A stretch of 64,000 bases of DNA from Paracoccaceae bacterium (GCA_018607905.1 JABBAP010000054.1:62001-126000), one strand, 5' to 3'. Shown: positions 26,526-36,011, numbered from the stretch's first letter. Notes: generated from the letters alone by a model not told the origin. Translations and numbers: made by a program.

Positions 26526-27430
26526 TTTCGCGCAATCACCGTATCAATCAAATACGCCGCACTGCGTTCAAACGCGTAGTTTTGCAACGGACCGAAATAC
26601 CACGCCGGGTCCAACTTTCGATGATAGTTCACAGTCAACGAAACTTCAGTTTGCCCACCCGCCAGCTCGCGAAACTGCACTTGTGTCCCGTCAATCTGCA
26701 CGTAACTCGCTAAATAACTGGTATTCTCAATCACCGTCGTGCGCACGAAATCAGGCCCCACATCCGATATCTCCAGCGCGAAGCTGCCTTTATGCACGTT
26801 GGTGTAAAACCAGCGTTTGTAAATGAAATCCAACCGATGCACGTCACCCGCGTTCAGGCTTCCCGCATCAACGGAAACGGGCAGAGGAAAGATCGACAAA
26901 AACCAGTTTCGCTCTCCTTCAAACGCAATCGGCGCAGCCATATTCGCTTTCAGTTCCGCGATTGATCCGTCTACCACCGCCACGTGCGTCGCCTGCGCTT
27001 TGCGTGGCAGGCTCGTCACAGGAAACATCCCTTCCAACGACAGAACCGCAATCACAACAGGCACCACCACGACCTTCATTGTCGTGAAGTCTCGGCTGCG
27101 CGTAAACGCGTAATGGATCAATGCGCACAGGTAATAAATCGGCATGAACATCAACACGCAGATGAATCCCTCAAACAAAATGAACGACGTCGCCAGCATC
27201 ACGACGGTCGCATCACGCAGATGATTGAACAGCTGGCGGCTCCGCGTATCGTCGGTTTCATAGGGGATAAATTGGTGGATCAGCACGGACACCACAAACG
27301 GCACTGCCAGATACAAAAGCGCAGATGTCGCGAACCGGCTGTCCAAGATCAAGCGGATCACAATCGCGATCACTGCTATGATGAAAATAATGCGTATGGT
27401 TTGGGATCGGTTGTAGGGAAATAACGTCAT
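26522..27430 (-). CDS. Membrane protein with C-terminal soluble domain, function unknown
   Basis: 302 aa from ATG 27430. Four hydrophobic segments lie in the first 150 residues, ending in VVVVPVVIAVLSLEGMFPVT. The remaining part is soluble beta-rich sequence with a lipid-binding-like pattern (TEVSLTVNYHRKLDPAWYFG near residue 265), reminiscent of SRPBCC/START-type domains but not diagnostic. It is coupled to the desaturase by a 4-bp overlap, so a role in lipid handling is inferred from context. The frame is open to 27484, but this adds no conserved sequence. Confidence 0.72.
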   Translation of the reverse strand: MTLFPYNRSQTIRIIFIIAVIAIVIRLILDSRFATSALLYLAVPFVVSVLIHQFIPYETDDTRSRQLFNHLRDATVVMLATSFILFEGFICVLMFMPIYYLCALIHYAFTRSRDFTTMKVVVVPVVIAVLSLEGMFPVTSLPRKAQATHVAVVDGSIAELKANMAAPIAFEGERNWFLSIFPLPVSVDAGSLNAGDVHRLDFIYKRWFYTNVHKGSFALEISDVGPDFVRTTVIENTSYLASYVQIDGTQVQFRELAGGQTEVSLTVNYHRKLDPAWYFGPLQNYAFERSAAYLIDTVIARK

Positions 27431-27465
27431 ACTTTGACCATACCCACCGCTATGATCGGGGCAAT

Positions 27466-27497
27466 CAAAAAAGGCCGAGCCCAATCAGGCTCGGCTT
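27466..27497 (-). terminator. Rho-independent terminator after the D-amino acid aminotransferase
   Basis: On the minus strand an 8- to 10-bp GC-rich stem (GCCGAGCC / GGCTCGGC with flanking A/T pairs) and a short loop is followed by six T residues. It lies 17 bp after the stop codon at 27514. Confidence 0.85.
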
Positions 27498-27513
27498 TCA
27501 AAATCATACCAGT

Positions 27514-28362
27514 TTAGATCGCGCGTTTGCGGCTCTCATCAATGTAAATCTCGCGCAGACGCTTGGATACCGCACCCGGTTTTCCGTCGCCAATCACCGC
27601 GCCATCAACCTTGACCACTGGCATCACAAACGTCGACGCAGACGAAATGAACGCCTCATCCGCATCGCGAGCTTCATCAGGTGTGAAATTCCGCTCTTCG
27701 ATCTCCATCTGCGCTTCTTTTGCATATTTCAGCAAAGATGCGCGTGTAATTCCATGCAAAATATCTGTGGACAGGCCCCGTGTGATGATCTTGTTGCCCT
27801 TCACAATATAGGCATTATTGGATGACCCTTCGGTCACAAAACCATCCTCGACCAGCCACGCATCATCGGCACCAGCCGCTTTAGCCATCATCTTACACAT
27901 GGATGGATACAACAGCTGTACCGTTTTGATATCGCGACGTCCCCAACGGATATCATCCGCGAAAATCACCGACATGCCGTTCTTGGACGCATCCGTATCC
28001 AACAGCGGCTTGGACTGTGTGAACAGGCACAACGTCGGCGTTGCGTCCTTTGGATAAACAAAATCACGATCCGCAGCACCGCGCGTGATCTGCAAATAAA
28101 CGCCACCTTGATCTACCTCGTTCAAACGTACCAACTCACGGTGAATTTCCAATAGATCGTCAAAACCTTCTGGCTTATCCATGTCCAACTCGCCCAGCGA
28201 TCGTGCCAAGCGTTTCAGATGGCCGTCAAATTCCAACAGTTTTCCGTCCAGAACAGATGTCACTTCGTAAACGCCATCAGCCATCAAAAATCCACGGTCG
28301 AAAATCGAAACCTTCGCTTCGTTTTCGGGCAGGTATTCGCCGTTCAAATATACTGTTCTCAT
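27514..28362 (-). CDS. D-amino acid aminotransferase (class IV PLP)
   Basis: 282 aa. Class IV aminotransferases of this type transfer the amino group between D-amino acids and 2-oxo acids, typically D-alanine to 2-oxoglutarate giving D-glutamate. The PLP Lys is predicted to be Lys146 in RDIKTVQLLYPSM. Other signatures are SIFDRGFLMADGVYEVTSVL (residues 18-37) and LVEDGFVTEGSSNNAYIVKG. ATG 28362 gives the conserved MRTVYLNGEYLPENEAK start; the frame is open to 28506. It is the last gene of a run that begins with dgcN, which suggests a D-glutamate-centred role. The same fold also serves branched-chain amino acids, which is less likely here. Confidence 0.88.
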   Translation of the reverse strand: MRTVYLNGEYLPENEAKVSIFDRGFLMADGVYEVTSVLDGKLLEFDGHLKRLARSLGELDMDKPEGFDDLLEIHRELVRLNEVDQGGVYLQITRGAADRDFVYPKDATPTLCLFTQSKPLLDTDASKNGMSVIFADDIRWGRRDIKTVQLLYPSMCKMMAKAAGADDAWLVEDGFVTEGSSNNAYIVKGNKIITRGLSTDILHGITRASLLKYAKEAQMEIEERNFTPDEARDADEAFISSASTFVMPVVKVDGAVIGDGKPGAVSKRLREIYIDESRKRAI

Positions 28363-28409
28363 GGTCTTTTCTCCTAGATGGGCCGCACTCAAAGGGCCGT
28401 TAGTGTCTT

Positions 28410-29144
28410 TTAACAAAAATGTATCGCGGCACCAGTGGCCAATGATCGTTCGCAGGCTTCGCGCAGCACCAAACAGGCATGCGTGGCAATCGGTTGCACC
28501 TCCCACAATGGCGATACAGACGTGCGGTCGGGCGCTTCAATCAGCGCGCACAGCTGTTCGTCGTCATGGCGCAAATCCGCAGGAATTTCCAAATGCCGTG
28601 ACAGTTGGTTCACCTCCGCCTCTAGCCGCATCACCGACCCAAGCGGCCAGAGATGTTCTGACTCCGCGCTCACCCGTTTGGGCACAATCGGCGTTTCAAA
28701 CGCAACTGGCACATAAAACCCATCGCAATCTGAATGCACGCAAAGGTGAATAAACGGCGGCAGCTTTGGCTTTTCCTTGGCTTTGAAAATTTGACGGAAC
28801 GCCTTACCGATCAGGGTAAAATTGCCCTTGCCTGTCAAATGTTCGAAAAACTCTTTTACCAGCGCATCCGAAAATTCCGTTTGCGATCCATCCAACAAAA
28901 CATCACGCGGGATATCGCGGCCTTTCCAAACGTATCCAGCCACTTCGCGCAGGGCGTGCAACCCAGTATAGCCCATCAAATCAGCAGACCAAATATCGCA
29001 ATCTGTCGGCTCGCTCAACCGCGCCAGCCCCTTGGCTTCCAACGCCTCATCCATCCGCTCGTAATCCGCAAACGCAAACTCCGCGCCGTCTGGATCATTG
29101 GCGATCAAATCCGCAAGAAACCCAACTTCGATAGACAACCCCAT
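28410..29144 (-). CDS. Conserved hypothetical soluble protein
   Basis: 244 aa from ATG 29144 (MGLSIEVGFLADLIANDPDG). The family is not recognised. The protein is soluble and mostly helical, with no signal peptide or membrane segment, and the TGYTGLHALREVAGYVWKGR block is a candidate conserved core. It lies between dgcA (7 bp upstream) and the D-amino acid aminotransferase (47 bp downstream), so it is likely co-transcribed with a D-amino acid pathway. A function cannot be assigned. Confidence 0.72.
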   Translation of the reverse strand: MGLSIEVGFLADLIANDPDGAEFAFADYERMDEALEAKGLARLSEPTDCDIWSADLMGYTGLHALREVAGYVWKGRDIPRDVLLDGSQTEFSDALVKEFFEHLTGKGNFTLIGKAFRQIFKAKEKPKLPPFIHLCVHSDCDGFYVPVAFETPIVPKRVSAESEHLWPLGSVMRLEAEVNQLSRHLEIPADLRHDDEQLCALIEAPDRTSVSPLWEVQPIATHACLVLREACERSLATGAAIHFC

Positions 29145-29151
29145 CGCCAGT

Positions 29152-30120
29152 TTATCCCCACAACCCAGCGCTTGGCGCGTGCACGCCAGCTTCGTCAAAG
29201 AACAACGGTTCTGGGCGATCCTCGGCCAATAAAAGCGGCCCATCCAGATCAGTTACCGCAGCACCCTGCGCTACAATCGTTGCGGGTGCCATCGCCAGCG
29301 ACGAACCAACCATACAACCAACCATAACGTCATACCCCTCGGCCAGTGCTGACTCGCGCAAACGCAGTGCTTCGGTCAAACCACCCGTCTTATCCAGCTT
29401 GATGTTCGCCATGTCATACTTGCCCGTCAAATGGGGCAAGGACGCAGAATCATGACAGCTTTCATCGGCGCACACAGGCAACACACGCTCCAATTCCAGC
29501 AGCGCATCGTCTTCACCCGCTGGCAACGGTTGTTCCACCATTTCAACGCCCAAACGCACCAAAACTGGGGCGAGCGTTTTGTACAAATCTGGCGTCCAAC
29601 CCTCGTTTGCATCCACGATAATCCGCGCATCGGGCGCACCTCGGCGCACCGCCTCAATGCGTGCAACATCTTCTTCGCCACCACCCAGTTTGGTTTTTAG
29701 CAGCGGGCGAAACGCATTTTCACCAGCCTGCTTTTCCATCGCCTCAGGCGTACCCAACGACAAAGTATAGGCCGTAATCTCTGGCTTAGGTGCAGCTAAT
29801 CGCAGCAAATCCCAAACCCGTTTTCCAGCTGTCTTGGCCTCAAGATCCCACAACGCGCAGTCGACGGCATTTCGCGCAGCACCCGCTGGCAACATATCCA
29901 GCAATGCCATGCGGTCCACTTCGCCAGACAGTCCCATCACCTGATCCGCCACGCTCTCCATCGTTTCACCGTAGCGCGCATAGGGCACACATTCGCCCCA
30001 ACCGATCACCCCGTTTTGCTCTACCCGAACGGTCAGCACTTTTGCTTCGGTCCGCGATCCACGGGAAATGGTGAAAACTTGCGCCAGTTTGAACACATCA
30101 GGAGTAACGGTGATTTTCAT
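29152..30120 (-). CDS. dgcA: DgcA/dipeptide epimerase (enolase superfamily)
   Basis: 322 aa of the muconate-lactonising/dipeptide epimerase group. The catalytic Lys pair is LLKTKLGGG (Lys142 and Lys144). Metal-binding residues are in DANEGW, MVEQPLPAG and CADES, and the opposite acid/base Lys in IKLDKTGGLTEALRL, all in family order. Relatives epimerise L-Ala-D/L-Glu. In marine bacteria the DgcA branch epimerises N-acetyl-D-glutamate for D-glutamate use. Pairing with dgcN, 100 bp upstream, supports the latter, but substrate choice cannot be read from the sequence. A D-amino acid aminotransferase also lies in the run. Confidence 0.87.
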   Translation of the reverse strand: MKITVTPDVFKLAQVFTISRGSRTEAKVLTVRVEQNGVIGWGECVPYARYGETMESVADQVMGLSGEVDRMALLDMLPAGAARNAVDCALWDLEAKTAGKRVWDLLRLAAPKPEITAYTLSLGTPEAMEKQAGENAFRPLLKTKLGGGEEDVARIEAVRRGAPDARIIVDANEGWTPDLYKTLAPVLVRLGVEMVEQPLPAGEDDALLELERVLPVCADESCHDSASLPHLTGKYDMANIKLDKTGGLTEALRLRESALAEGYDVMVGCMVGSSLAMAPATIVAQGAAVTDLDGPLLLAEDRPEPLFFDEAGVHAPSAGLWG

Positions 30121-30181
30121 GGGATCGGCCTCTTCAAAAACAAACAGCCCCGAATTGCCTCGGAGCTGCCTAGAAACGTAG

Positions 30182-30199
30182 GGCGGGCTTCAGCCCGCC
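30182..30199. repeat. Short palindromic intergenic repeat (GGCGGGC-TTCA-GCCCGCC)
   Basis: A perfect 7-bp stem with a 4-nt loop lies between dgcN and dgcA, preceded by a second weaker hairpin at about 30147-30170. Similar short GC-rich repeats are common between genes in proteobacteria and may act as transcript-stability or weak terminator elements. Confidence 0.5.
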
Positions 30200-30220
30200 A
30201 CAACCTAAAACAAACTCGGC

Positions 30221-31222
30221 TTAAACAGCGTCCAGCGCATCCACCAAACGACCCGCGCCGTGGCGGAACGGATCAACAGTCGGCAGACCCATCTCGGCCT
30301 CTACACCAGCCAAATACGCAACCGCTTCGTCTTCGGACATGTGTTGCGTGTTCACCGAAATGCCCACAACTTTGCAGTTTGGATTGCCGACTTGTGCGAG
30401 CGGCAAGGCCGTGTCGCGCAATTGCTGCAACGTCGGTTGTTGGTACTCAGGCAAACCGCGCATGTGCGTGCGCGTTGGCTCGTGGCTCAGGATCAACGCA
30501 TCTGGCTGGCCACCATGCACCAACGCCATCGTCACGCCAGAATAGGACACGTGAAACAACGAGCCCTGCCCCTCGATCAAATCCCAATGATCCGCGTCAT
30601 TGTCAGGTGTCAAATATTCCACAGATCCCGCCATGAAATCGGCGATAACCGCGTCCAATGGAACGCCGTCACCCGTGATCAAAATACCCGTTTGGCCTGT
30701 CGCACGGAACGTGGCTTTCATTCCACGGTTCAGCATTTCGCGTTCCATCGCGATGCCAGTGTACATTTTGCCCACAGAACAATCAGTTCCAACAGCCAAG
30801 CAGCGTTTGCCAGTGCGTTTTTTACCGTTCGCAATCGGGTAATCCACTGTCGGGATCCGCACATCGTGCAGCGCGCGGCCATTGCGTTCAGCCGCCTCAA
30901 CCAACACGGCTTCTTCATTCAACAAGTTGTGCAAACCAGAGGCAACATCCATACCCGCGTCCAATGCTTCGACCAGCACAGTTTTCCAAGCGTCAGAAAT
31001 GACCCCGCCACGGTTGGCAACGCCAATCACCAGCGTTTTGCACCCAGATTCAACCGCCTCTGCGATTGTCATATCAGGCAAGCCCATGTCAGCGTTACAG
31101 CCATCCATGCGAAATTGGCCCAAAGACGCGTCAGGACGCCAATCTTTAATGCCTTGGGCAACTTTCGCTGCCAGCGCGTCAGGGGCATCGCCCAAAAACA
31201 AGAGGTATGGTGTGTTGATCAT
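30221..31222 (-). CDS. dgcN: DgcN (DUF1611), D-glutamate N-acetyltransferase-like
   Basis: 333 aa of the DUF1611 family. A P-loop is seen at residues 145-152 (GTDCSVGK), and a conserved block GVANRGGVISDAWKTVLVEA lies near residue 75. The family was named DgcN for acetylating D-glutamate in marine proteobacteria, after which DgcA epimerises the product. This is recalled from the literature and not testable here. ATG 31222 has a strong AAGGAG seven bases upstream. It leads a run of four minus-strand genes. The regulator DgcR described with this pair is not in the window. Confidence 0.85.
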   Translation of the reverse strand: MINTPYLLFLGDAPDALAAKVAQGIKDWRPDASLGQFRMDGCNADMGLPDMTIAEAVESGCKTLVIGVANRGGVISDAWKTVLVEALDAGMDVASGLHNLLNEEAVLVEAAERNGRALHDVRIPTVDYPIANGKKRTGKRCLAVGTDCSVGKMYTGIAMEREMLNRGMKATFRATGQTGILITGDGVPLDAVIADFMAGSVEYLTPDNDADHWDLIEGQGSLFHVSYSGVTMALVHGGQPDALILSHEPTRTHMRGLPEYQQPTLQQLRDTALPLAQVGNPNCKVVGISVNTQHMSEDEAVAYLAGVEAEMGLPTVDPFRHGAGRLVDALDAV

Positions 31223-31422
31223 AGCAGAGCTCCTTGGAATCTATCGCCCCCGTCATAGAAGAAATTTCATGAAAGAAAATCGGTAATTTTCACGTTGAAC
31301 GCGCCGTTTTTCGCAGCCAGTTTCGCAAAATATGAAAATCTTTCGAATTATCTTCGAACGCATACTGCCAAAGCGCAGAATCATTCGCGAGGTTCAGTAA
31401 TCAATCTCAACGAAGAAAAGGT

Positions 31423-32799
31423 CTATTTCGGCAACCACATTTGAAATGCTGCGCCTTGATCAGAATTATCGACTAATTTTAATTTACCGCCATGCCCGCC
31501 AACCAATTCGGCTGATATCGCCAGCCCCAATCCCGTACCGCCTTTGCGCACATTGCCCTCAAACGGTTTGAAAATGTGTTCCAACGCCTTTGGCGGCAAT
31601 CCGGGCCCATTATCACGCACCGTGATCGTCCAACCATCAGCCTCTTGCGAACCCTGCAATGTAATCTGGCCGCCTTTACCTGCTGCCAACACTTGCCGTG
31701 CGTTTCGCACCAAATTGCTGACCACGCGGAAAATTTGATCCTCGTCCACTTGCATTTCGATGTCCCCGACATCCGCCGCGACGATTTCCACAGCACCATT
31801 GGTCAACGCCAAAGTTTCCGCCTCAACAACATCATCAAACATCTGTTGCATCGACACAGATCGCAGCGACGGAGCCGCCTCTTCCGCTTTGCCAAACGCC
31901 AGCGTGCTTTCACACAAGTTCACGGCACGGCTTAGACTATTGAGCAATTTAGGCGCAGATTTCTGCACACGCGGATCATCTGAATGCTCCATACGATCTG
32001 CTAACAGCTGCGTCGTCGTCAGAATATTGCGCAAATCATGGCTGATCTTGGACACTGCCCCGCCCAGAGCCGCAAGCCGTTCCTTTTGGCGCAACGATTG
32101 GCTCAGCTGCGTCTCCATACTGTGCAGCGCCGTTTCAGCCTCAAAAATCTCGGTGACGGTTGCTTTTGGTTGAATAATCCGCCGCGCATCCTCGGGTGCT
32201 TCTTCGTATTTCTTGATCTGGCGGATCAGCCGTTCAATCGGGCGCACCATAAACGCACGCACAGCCAAGAACAGCAAACAGGCCGTAAACGCAGAAATCA
32301 CCGCCGAAAGCACCAAAATACGCCGTCCATAATCCCACAAAGCATCGCGCAACGGGGCTTCCTCCAGTGCAACCTCGATCATCAGCCCAGCGCCCTTTAC
32401 GGGTTGCCCAAGCACACGGATCACACGGTCCTCATCCGCCACCATCGTCGCGAACGCATCTCGGATCAGCGCAAGCGCGCCCGGATCACGCAAATCATAA
32501 CTTTCGCCAATGGTTGATGGCATCGGAGACGCGAGAATCAATTCGCGAATGGAATCACGCCGCAGGACAATGTTCAAAACGCCCGCGTTTTCCAGCAGCT
32601 CTGCCTCTAGCTCGGGTTCGATCATGTCGTTGGGCGTCGCAAGCAAGGTCAGCGATGCAATCTGCGAGCGTTCCAACCGTTCCTGCAGGTAATCCACACG
32701 GAATCGCGCAACCGAAGGCACAAAGATCAAGATTTCGGCCAGCATGACGAACACGATCGTCAGCAGCAAAAAACGCCCTGATAGTGACTTTAGAAACAT
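31423..32799 (-). CDS. Sensor histidine kinase, orphan
   Basis: 458 aa. A membrane segment lies at residues 8-28 and another near 165-185. They bracket a periplasmic sensor domain, and a HAMP-like linker follows. The phospho-acceptor His254 is in VSKISHDLRNIL, with a dimerisation helix after it. The ATPase domain has N, G1 and G2 boxes (NLVRNARQVL, VRDNGPGLPP and GGTGLGLAISAEL). No response-regulator gene lies nearby, so the partner is unknown. It follows a disulfide reductase gene by 63 bp and a TVP38 gene further upstream, and may be transcribed with them. Confidence 0.9.
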   Translation of the reverse strand: MFLKSLSGRFLLLTIVFVMLAEILIFVPSVARFRVDYLQERLERSQIASLTLLATPNDMIEPELEAELLENAGVLNIVLRRDSIRELILASPMPSTIGESYDLRDPGALALIRDAFATMVADEDRVIRVLGQPVKGAGLMIEVALEEAPLRDALWDYGRRILVLSAVISAFTACLLFLAVRAFMVRPIERLIRQIKKYEEAPEDARRIIQPKATVTEIFEAETALHSMETQLSQSLRQKERLAALGGAVSKISHDLRNILTTTQLLADRMEHSDDPRVQKSAPKLLNSLSRAVNLCESTLAFGKAEEAAPSLRSVSMQQMFDDVVEAETLALTNGAVEIVAADVGDIEMQVDEDQIFRVVSNLVRNARQVLAAGKGGQITLQGSQEADGWTITVRDNGPGLPPKALEHIFKPFEGNVRKGGTGLGLAISAELVGGHGGKLKLVDNSDQGAAFQMWLPK

Positions 32800-32862
32800 C
32801 TATTCCCCTAAATGTGCATGTCTAACAGCACATAACCTTTACGTGTGTCCCATTCAACTGGA

Positions 32863-34278
32863 TCAAAACCGCTGCACTAATCGCACGACGCGCTTTACCC
32901 AATCGTTTTCAAACAAGCGCGGCGTGAAATACGCGCCTGCCGCCCGTTTGTTCACCTCGCCCAGTGTCGGATAGGGCGCAACCATGCTTGCCACCGCACC
33001 CATTTTTATTTTATTCGCAATCGCTAGCGCCCAAACTTGGATCAGCTCGCCCGCTTGCGCCCCTGCAATCGTCGCACCAATTGGTCTGCCTTTAACAACC
33101 ATCACCTTAACAAAACCGCTGGTCTTTAACTCGGCACGCGCACGATCATTCTCGGCGTAATCGAATCGCACGACCTCCAATTTTTCGCCATGTTCCTCGC
33201 GCGCTTGCGCTTCGGTCAATCCCACTTGCGCCAACTCAGGGTCGGTGTAGGTTGCCCACGGAATGTGATCCGTGCGCTGTTTTGACGGCAATCCAAATAG
33301 CGCGGATCGAATGATAACCCCAGCATGATACCCCGCAACATGCGTGAATTGCAGCCCAGCCGCCACGTCGCCAATCGCGTAAATTTTCTTGTTCGTGGTT
33401 TTCAAACTTGCATCCACTTTGATCCCACCGCGCATAGGCTCCACACCCGCCGCTTCAAGGTTCAGCTTATCCACATTCGGCTTTCGCCCCACCGCCATCA
33501 ATAGATGCGAGCCCTTGTAAACAGCACCGTCCTTCGTCTCAATTTCGATCTTCCCAGCCGAGCCGCGAATTTCAGATGCCATCGCACCCTCTACGATATC
33601 AACACCCTCAGCGCGGATCGCATCCAATACCACTTCAGCCGCGTCAGGGTCATCTTTGCCCAGCGCCTTCATGCCTTCCAGCACAGTCACCTTGCTGCCC
33701 AGCCTGCGGTGCGCCTGCGCCAATTCCATGCCAATCGGCCCGCCACCGATGACAATCAAATGTTTTGGCTGTTCGCGCAACTCAAAGATATCCTCGTTGG
33801 TGTAATGGGGCACACCATCCAGCCCCGGAATAGGCGGCACAAACGGGCTGGACCCAGTCGCAATCACAAACCGGCGCGCGGTGATGATCGTATCACCTGC
33901 CAGCAATTCTGTTGGGGAAATAAACGTCCCAAATTCCTCAATCACCTTCACGCCAAGGCTCTCAAACCGCGCGACGCTGTCGTGGGGTTCGATCCCTGCA
34001 ATAACTCCGCGCACGTGATCCTTTGCCGCTGCATAATCCACTTTAGGCGCAACAGGCGTAACGCCAAACGGCGCACCCGTTGTCATCGCATGGGCATGCT
34101 TGCCCGCCGCGATTAACGCCTTGGACGGCACACAGCCATAGTTCAGGCAATCCCCGCCCATCTTGTGCCCTTCAACCAACACAACATTCGCGCCCATCTG
34201 CACCGCACCCGCCGCAACCGACAAGCCGCCAGAGCCGCCGCCAATGATGCACAGGTCAGTTTTGATTCGATTGGCCAT
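32863..34278 (-). CDS. Mercuric reductase/lipoamide dehydrogenase-like flavin disulfide reductase
   Basis: 471 aa of the pyridine nucleotide-disulfide oxidoreductase class I family. The FAD motif is CIIGGGSGGLSVAAGAVQMG at residues 10-29. The redox-active disulfide is GGDCLNYGCVPSKAL (Cys44 and Cys49). The NAD motif is VIGGGPIGMELAQAHRRLGS near residue 175. In place of the His-Glu catalytic base of lipoamide dehydrogenase the C-terminal loop reads APYPTLGEV, with Tyr in the His position, as in several mercuric reductase-like paralogues. It is not a clear lipoamide dehydrogenase. The start overlaps the TVP38 stop by one base (TAATG), so the two are coupled. The substrate is unknown. Confidence 0.87.
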   Translation of the reverse strand: MANRIKTDLCIIGGGSGGLSVAAGAVQMGANVVLVEGHKMGGDCLNYGCVPSKALIAAGKHAHAMTTGAPFGVTPVAPKVDYAAAKDHVRGVIAGIEPHDSVARFESLGVKVIEEFGTFISPTELLAGDTIITARRFVIATGSSPFVPPIPGLDGVPHYTNEDIFELREQPKHLIVIGGGPIGMELAQAHRRLGSKVTVLEGMKALGKDDPDAAEVVLDAIRAEGVDIVEGAMASEIRGSAGKIEIETKDGAVYKGSHLLMAVGRKPNVDKLNLEAAGVEPMRGGIKVDASLKTTNKKIYAIGDVAAGLQFTHVAGYHAGVIIRSALFGLPSKQRTDHIPWATYTDPELAQVGLTEAQAREEHGEKLEVVRFDYAENDRARAELKTSGFVKVMVVKGRPIGATIAGAQAGELIQVWALAIANKIKMGAVASMVAPYPTLGEVNKRAAGAYFTPRLFENDWVKRVVRLVQRF

Positions 34279-35039
34279 TACACCGCATCCTTTTTCTTCG
34301 TGAATTTCTTAATGATGATCGGCAGCACAGCCAACGCGCACAGTCCCAGAATTGGCGCTAAAATGTGTGGCTCAAAGATAATTCCGAGATTCGGGCTCTC
34401 GCCGCGTGCAAACACTTCGCCCAGTCCAGAGCCAACCGACGTGTACACAATCGAACCGGGCATAATTCCAAAGAATGTGGTGAACGCGAAATTCCGCGAA
34501 CTCACGCCCAAAAACGCTGGCGCAAGATTCGCTAAAAAGAACGGGATCGCAGGAACCAATCGCATCAAGAACAGAAAACTAATCTCATTCTCACGCAACC
34601 CTGCCTCCATTTTTTGCATCAACCCTGGTTTTTCGGCCAGTTTGGAATGCAGCATATCGCCAAGACCCAGCTTCGCCGCAGAGAATATCGCGATAGCGCC
34701 AAGCGTTGCACCCAGAATGCAAAACAATGCACCAGGAAAGATCCCGAACAAGAACCCACCCGCCAAGGTCATCACAGCTGCACCAGGTAACGAAAACGCC
34801 ACAACAGCGATATAAATTGCGATAAATATAATCGCAGCAAGCACATAGTTGCTGTCCCGCCACGCAATCAAAACTTCTCGGTTGTCGCGCAACGTGTCAA
34901 AACTCAGCACGTCCTTCAGCGCAAAGTATCCAACAACAGCACCAACAACGATCAAAAGAAGCGGCAACAAACGCCGTAAATCAGATGGTTTCTTTTCCAT
35001 GACATTCGCCATTTCTATCTTAGTAGGGGTCAAATTCAT
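34278..35039 (-). CDS. TVP38/TMEM64 (DedA-related) membrane protein
   Basis: 253 aa with about five membrane segments. The SNARE-associated/VTT domain is recognised by [20 protein letters not shown] near residue 70 and [20 protein letters not shown] near 150. The family is linked to membrane lipid movement. Four in-frame starts exist; ATG 35039 has an AGGGG five to seven bases upstream and is chosen over 35042, 35012 and 35000. Pairing a TVP38 gene with a mercuric reductase-like enzyme by overlap is a recurring arrangement in proteobacteria and suggests a joint membrane function. Confidence 0.88.
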   Translation of the reverse strand: MNLTPTKIEMANVMEKKPSDLRRLLPLLLIVVGAVVGYFALKDVLSFDTLRDNREVLIAWRDSNYVLAAIIFIAIYIAVVAFSLPGAAVMTLAGGFLFGIFPGALFCILGATLGAIAIFSAAKLGLGDMLHSKLAEKPGLMQKMEAGLRENEISFLFLMRLVPAIPFFLANLAPAFLGVSSRNFAFTTFFGIMPGSIVYTSVGSGLGEVFARGESPNLGIIFEPHILAPILGLCALAVLPIIIKKFTKKKDAV

Positions 35040-35310
35040 CAATTGCCCCTACATCGCGCAGTCTTGGCATCCAAAGATACCCCGCTCACGCGCCATTGAT
35101 CACGCAGGACCAAATGTTTCAGAAAAATTGGGTGCAATCGTCATTTCTTGTCACATCCCCCACGAAGCTGTTATAAAAGCACTGAATTATTGCAATTTTT
35201 TGCACCAAACCGAATTGACAGAGCTTGGCACACGGCCTAGAAGCCAAATCTCGAACACCCACGGCCTTCGAATCCCTTGCGGTTTGGGCCACCCGATCAG
35301 GAGACCTGAC

Positions 35311-35445
35311 ATGAAACGTACTTTCCAGCCGAGCAACTTAGTTCGCAAACGCCGCCACGGCTTTCGCTCCCGTATGGCGACAAAAGCCGGCCGCAAGATC
35401 CTGAACCGCCGTCGGGCGCAGGGTCGTAAAGACTTGTCTGCATAA
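35311..35445 (+). CDS. rpmH: 50S ribosomal protein L34
   Basis: 44 aa, the usual length, with the diagnostic [20 protein letters not shown] start. An AGGAG-like sequence lies about seven bases before ATG 35311. It is the first gene of the rpmH-rnpA pair found at this position in most bacteria. The 271-bp region upstream holds its promoter; no gene or clear motif is seen there. Confidence 0.98.
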   Translation: MKRTFQPSNLVRKRRHGFRSRMATKAGRKILNRRRAQGRKDLSA

Positions 35446-35471
35446 GACAACCGACCAATTGGTCCAGTAAT

Positions 35472-35888
35472 TTGAAACCGCCGGAGGCGCCCCAAGGTAT
35501 CGACCAAGATACCGGAGCAAAGCCTCCGGCGGTTTCCGTTCGTCTAAACGACGGAAAAGTCGCAGTCATGAAAGTGCGCAGCCAATACCTCGCCTGTAAC
35601 AACAAGCTGCGCCAAGGCACCAAGGCATTCCTGCTTCAGGCCCGAAACCGCAACGACGACGATCCAATCATTAACGTCGGCTTCACCTGCTCAAAAAAGG
35701 TCGGCAATGCCGTCGCGCGCAATCGCGCCAAACGCCGCCTGCGCGAAATTGCACGCCTAACGCTGGCCGCAAACGGGAAAACAGGTTGGGACTATGTCCT
35801 CATCGGGCGCAAAGACGTCACCGCCACCCGCGACTTTGCACAAATGCAAGCGGACATGAAATACGCTCTGCGCAAAGTGCACACTTAA
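35472..35888 (+). CDS. rnpA: Ribonuclease P protein component
   Basis: 138 aa. RnpA binds the RNase P RNA and helps it recognise precursor tRNA 5' leaders. The diagnostic RNP motif is VGNAVARNRAKRRLREIARL around residues 77-96. The start at 35472 gives a longer N-terminus (MKPPEAPQGIDQDTG) than in enterobacteria; a later ATG at 35568 is possible. It follows rpmH by 26 bp. Confidence 0.93.
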   Translation: MKPPEAPQGIDQDTGAKPPAVSVRLNDGKVAVMKVRSQYLACNNKLRQGTKAFLLQARNRNDDDPIINVGFTCSKKVGNAVARNRAKRRLREIARLTLAANGKTGWDYVLIGRKDVTATRDFAQMQADMKYALRKVHT

Positions 35889-36011
35889 GCGGCCTACCTA
35901 AGAACGCTATTTTGGGCATTCATCACAAACGCCTCCCCATTATGTGATTTCTTTGGGACCGTATTCGCACCACTTCATTTTAAAAGGACCAAAACCACCC
36001 AAAGGACAGCT

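Noticed and set aside
30260-31258. A 332-codon open frame on the plus strand opposite dgcN
   Set aside because: It is antisense to dgcN, which has a P-loop, a strong ribosome-binding site and family length.
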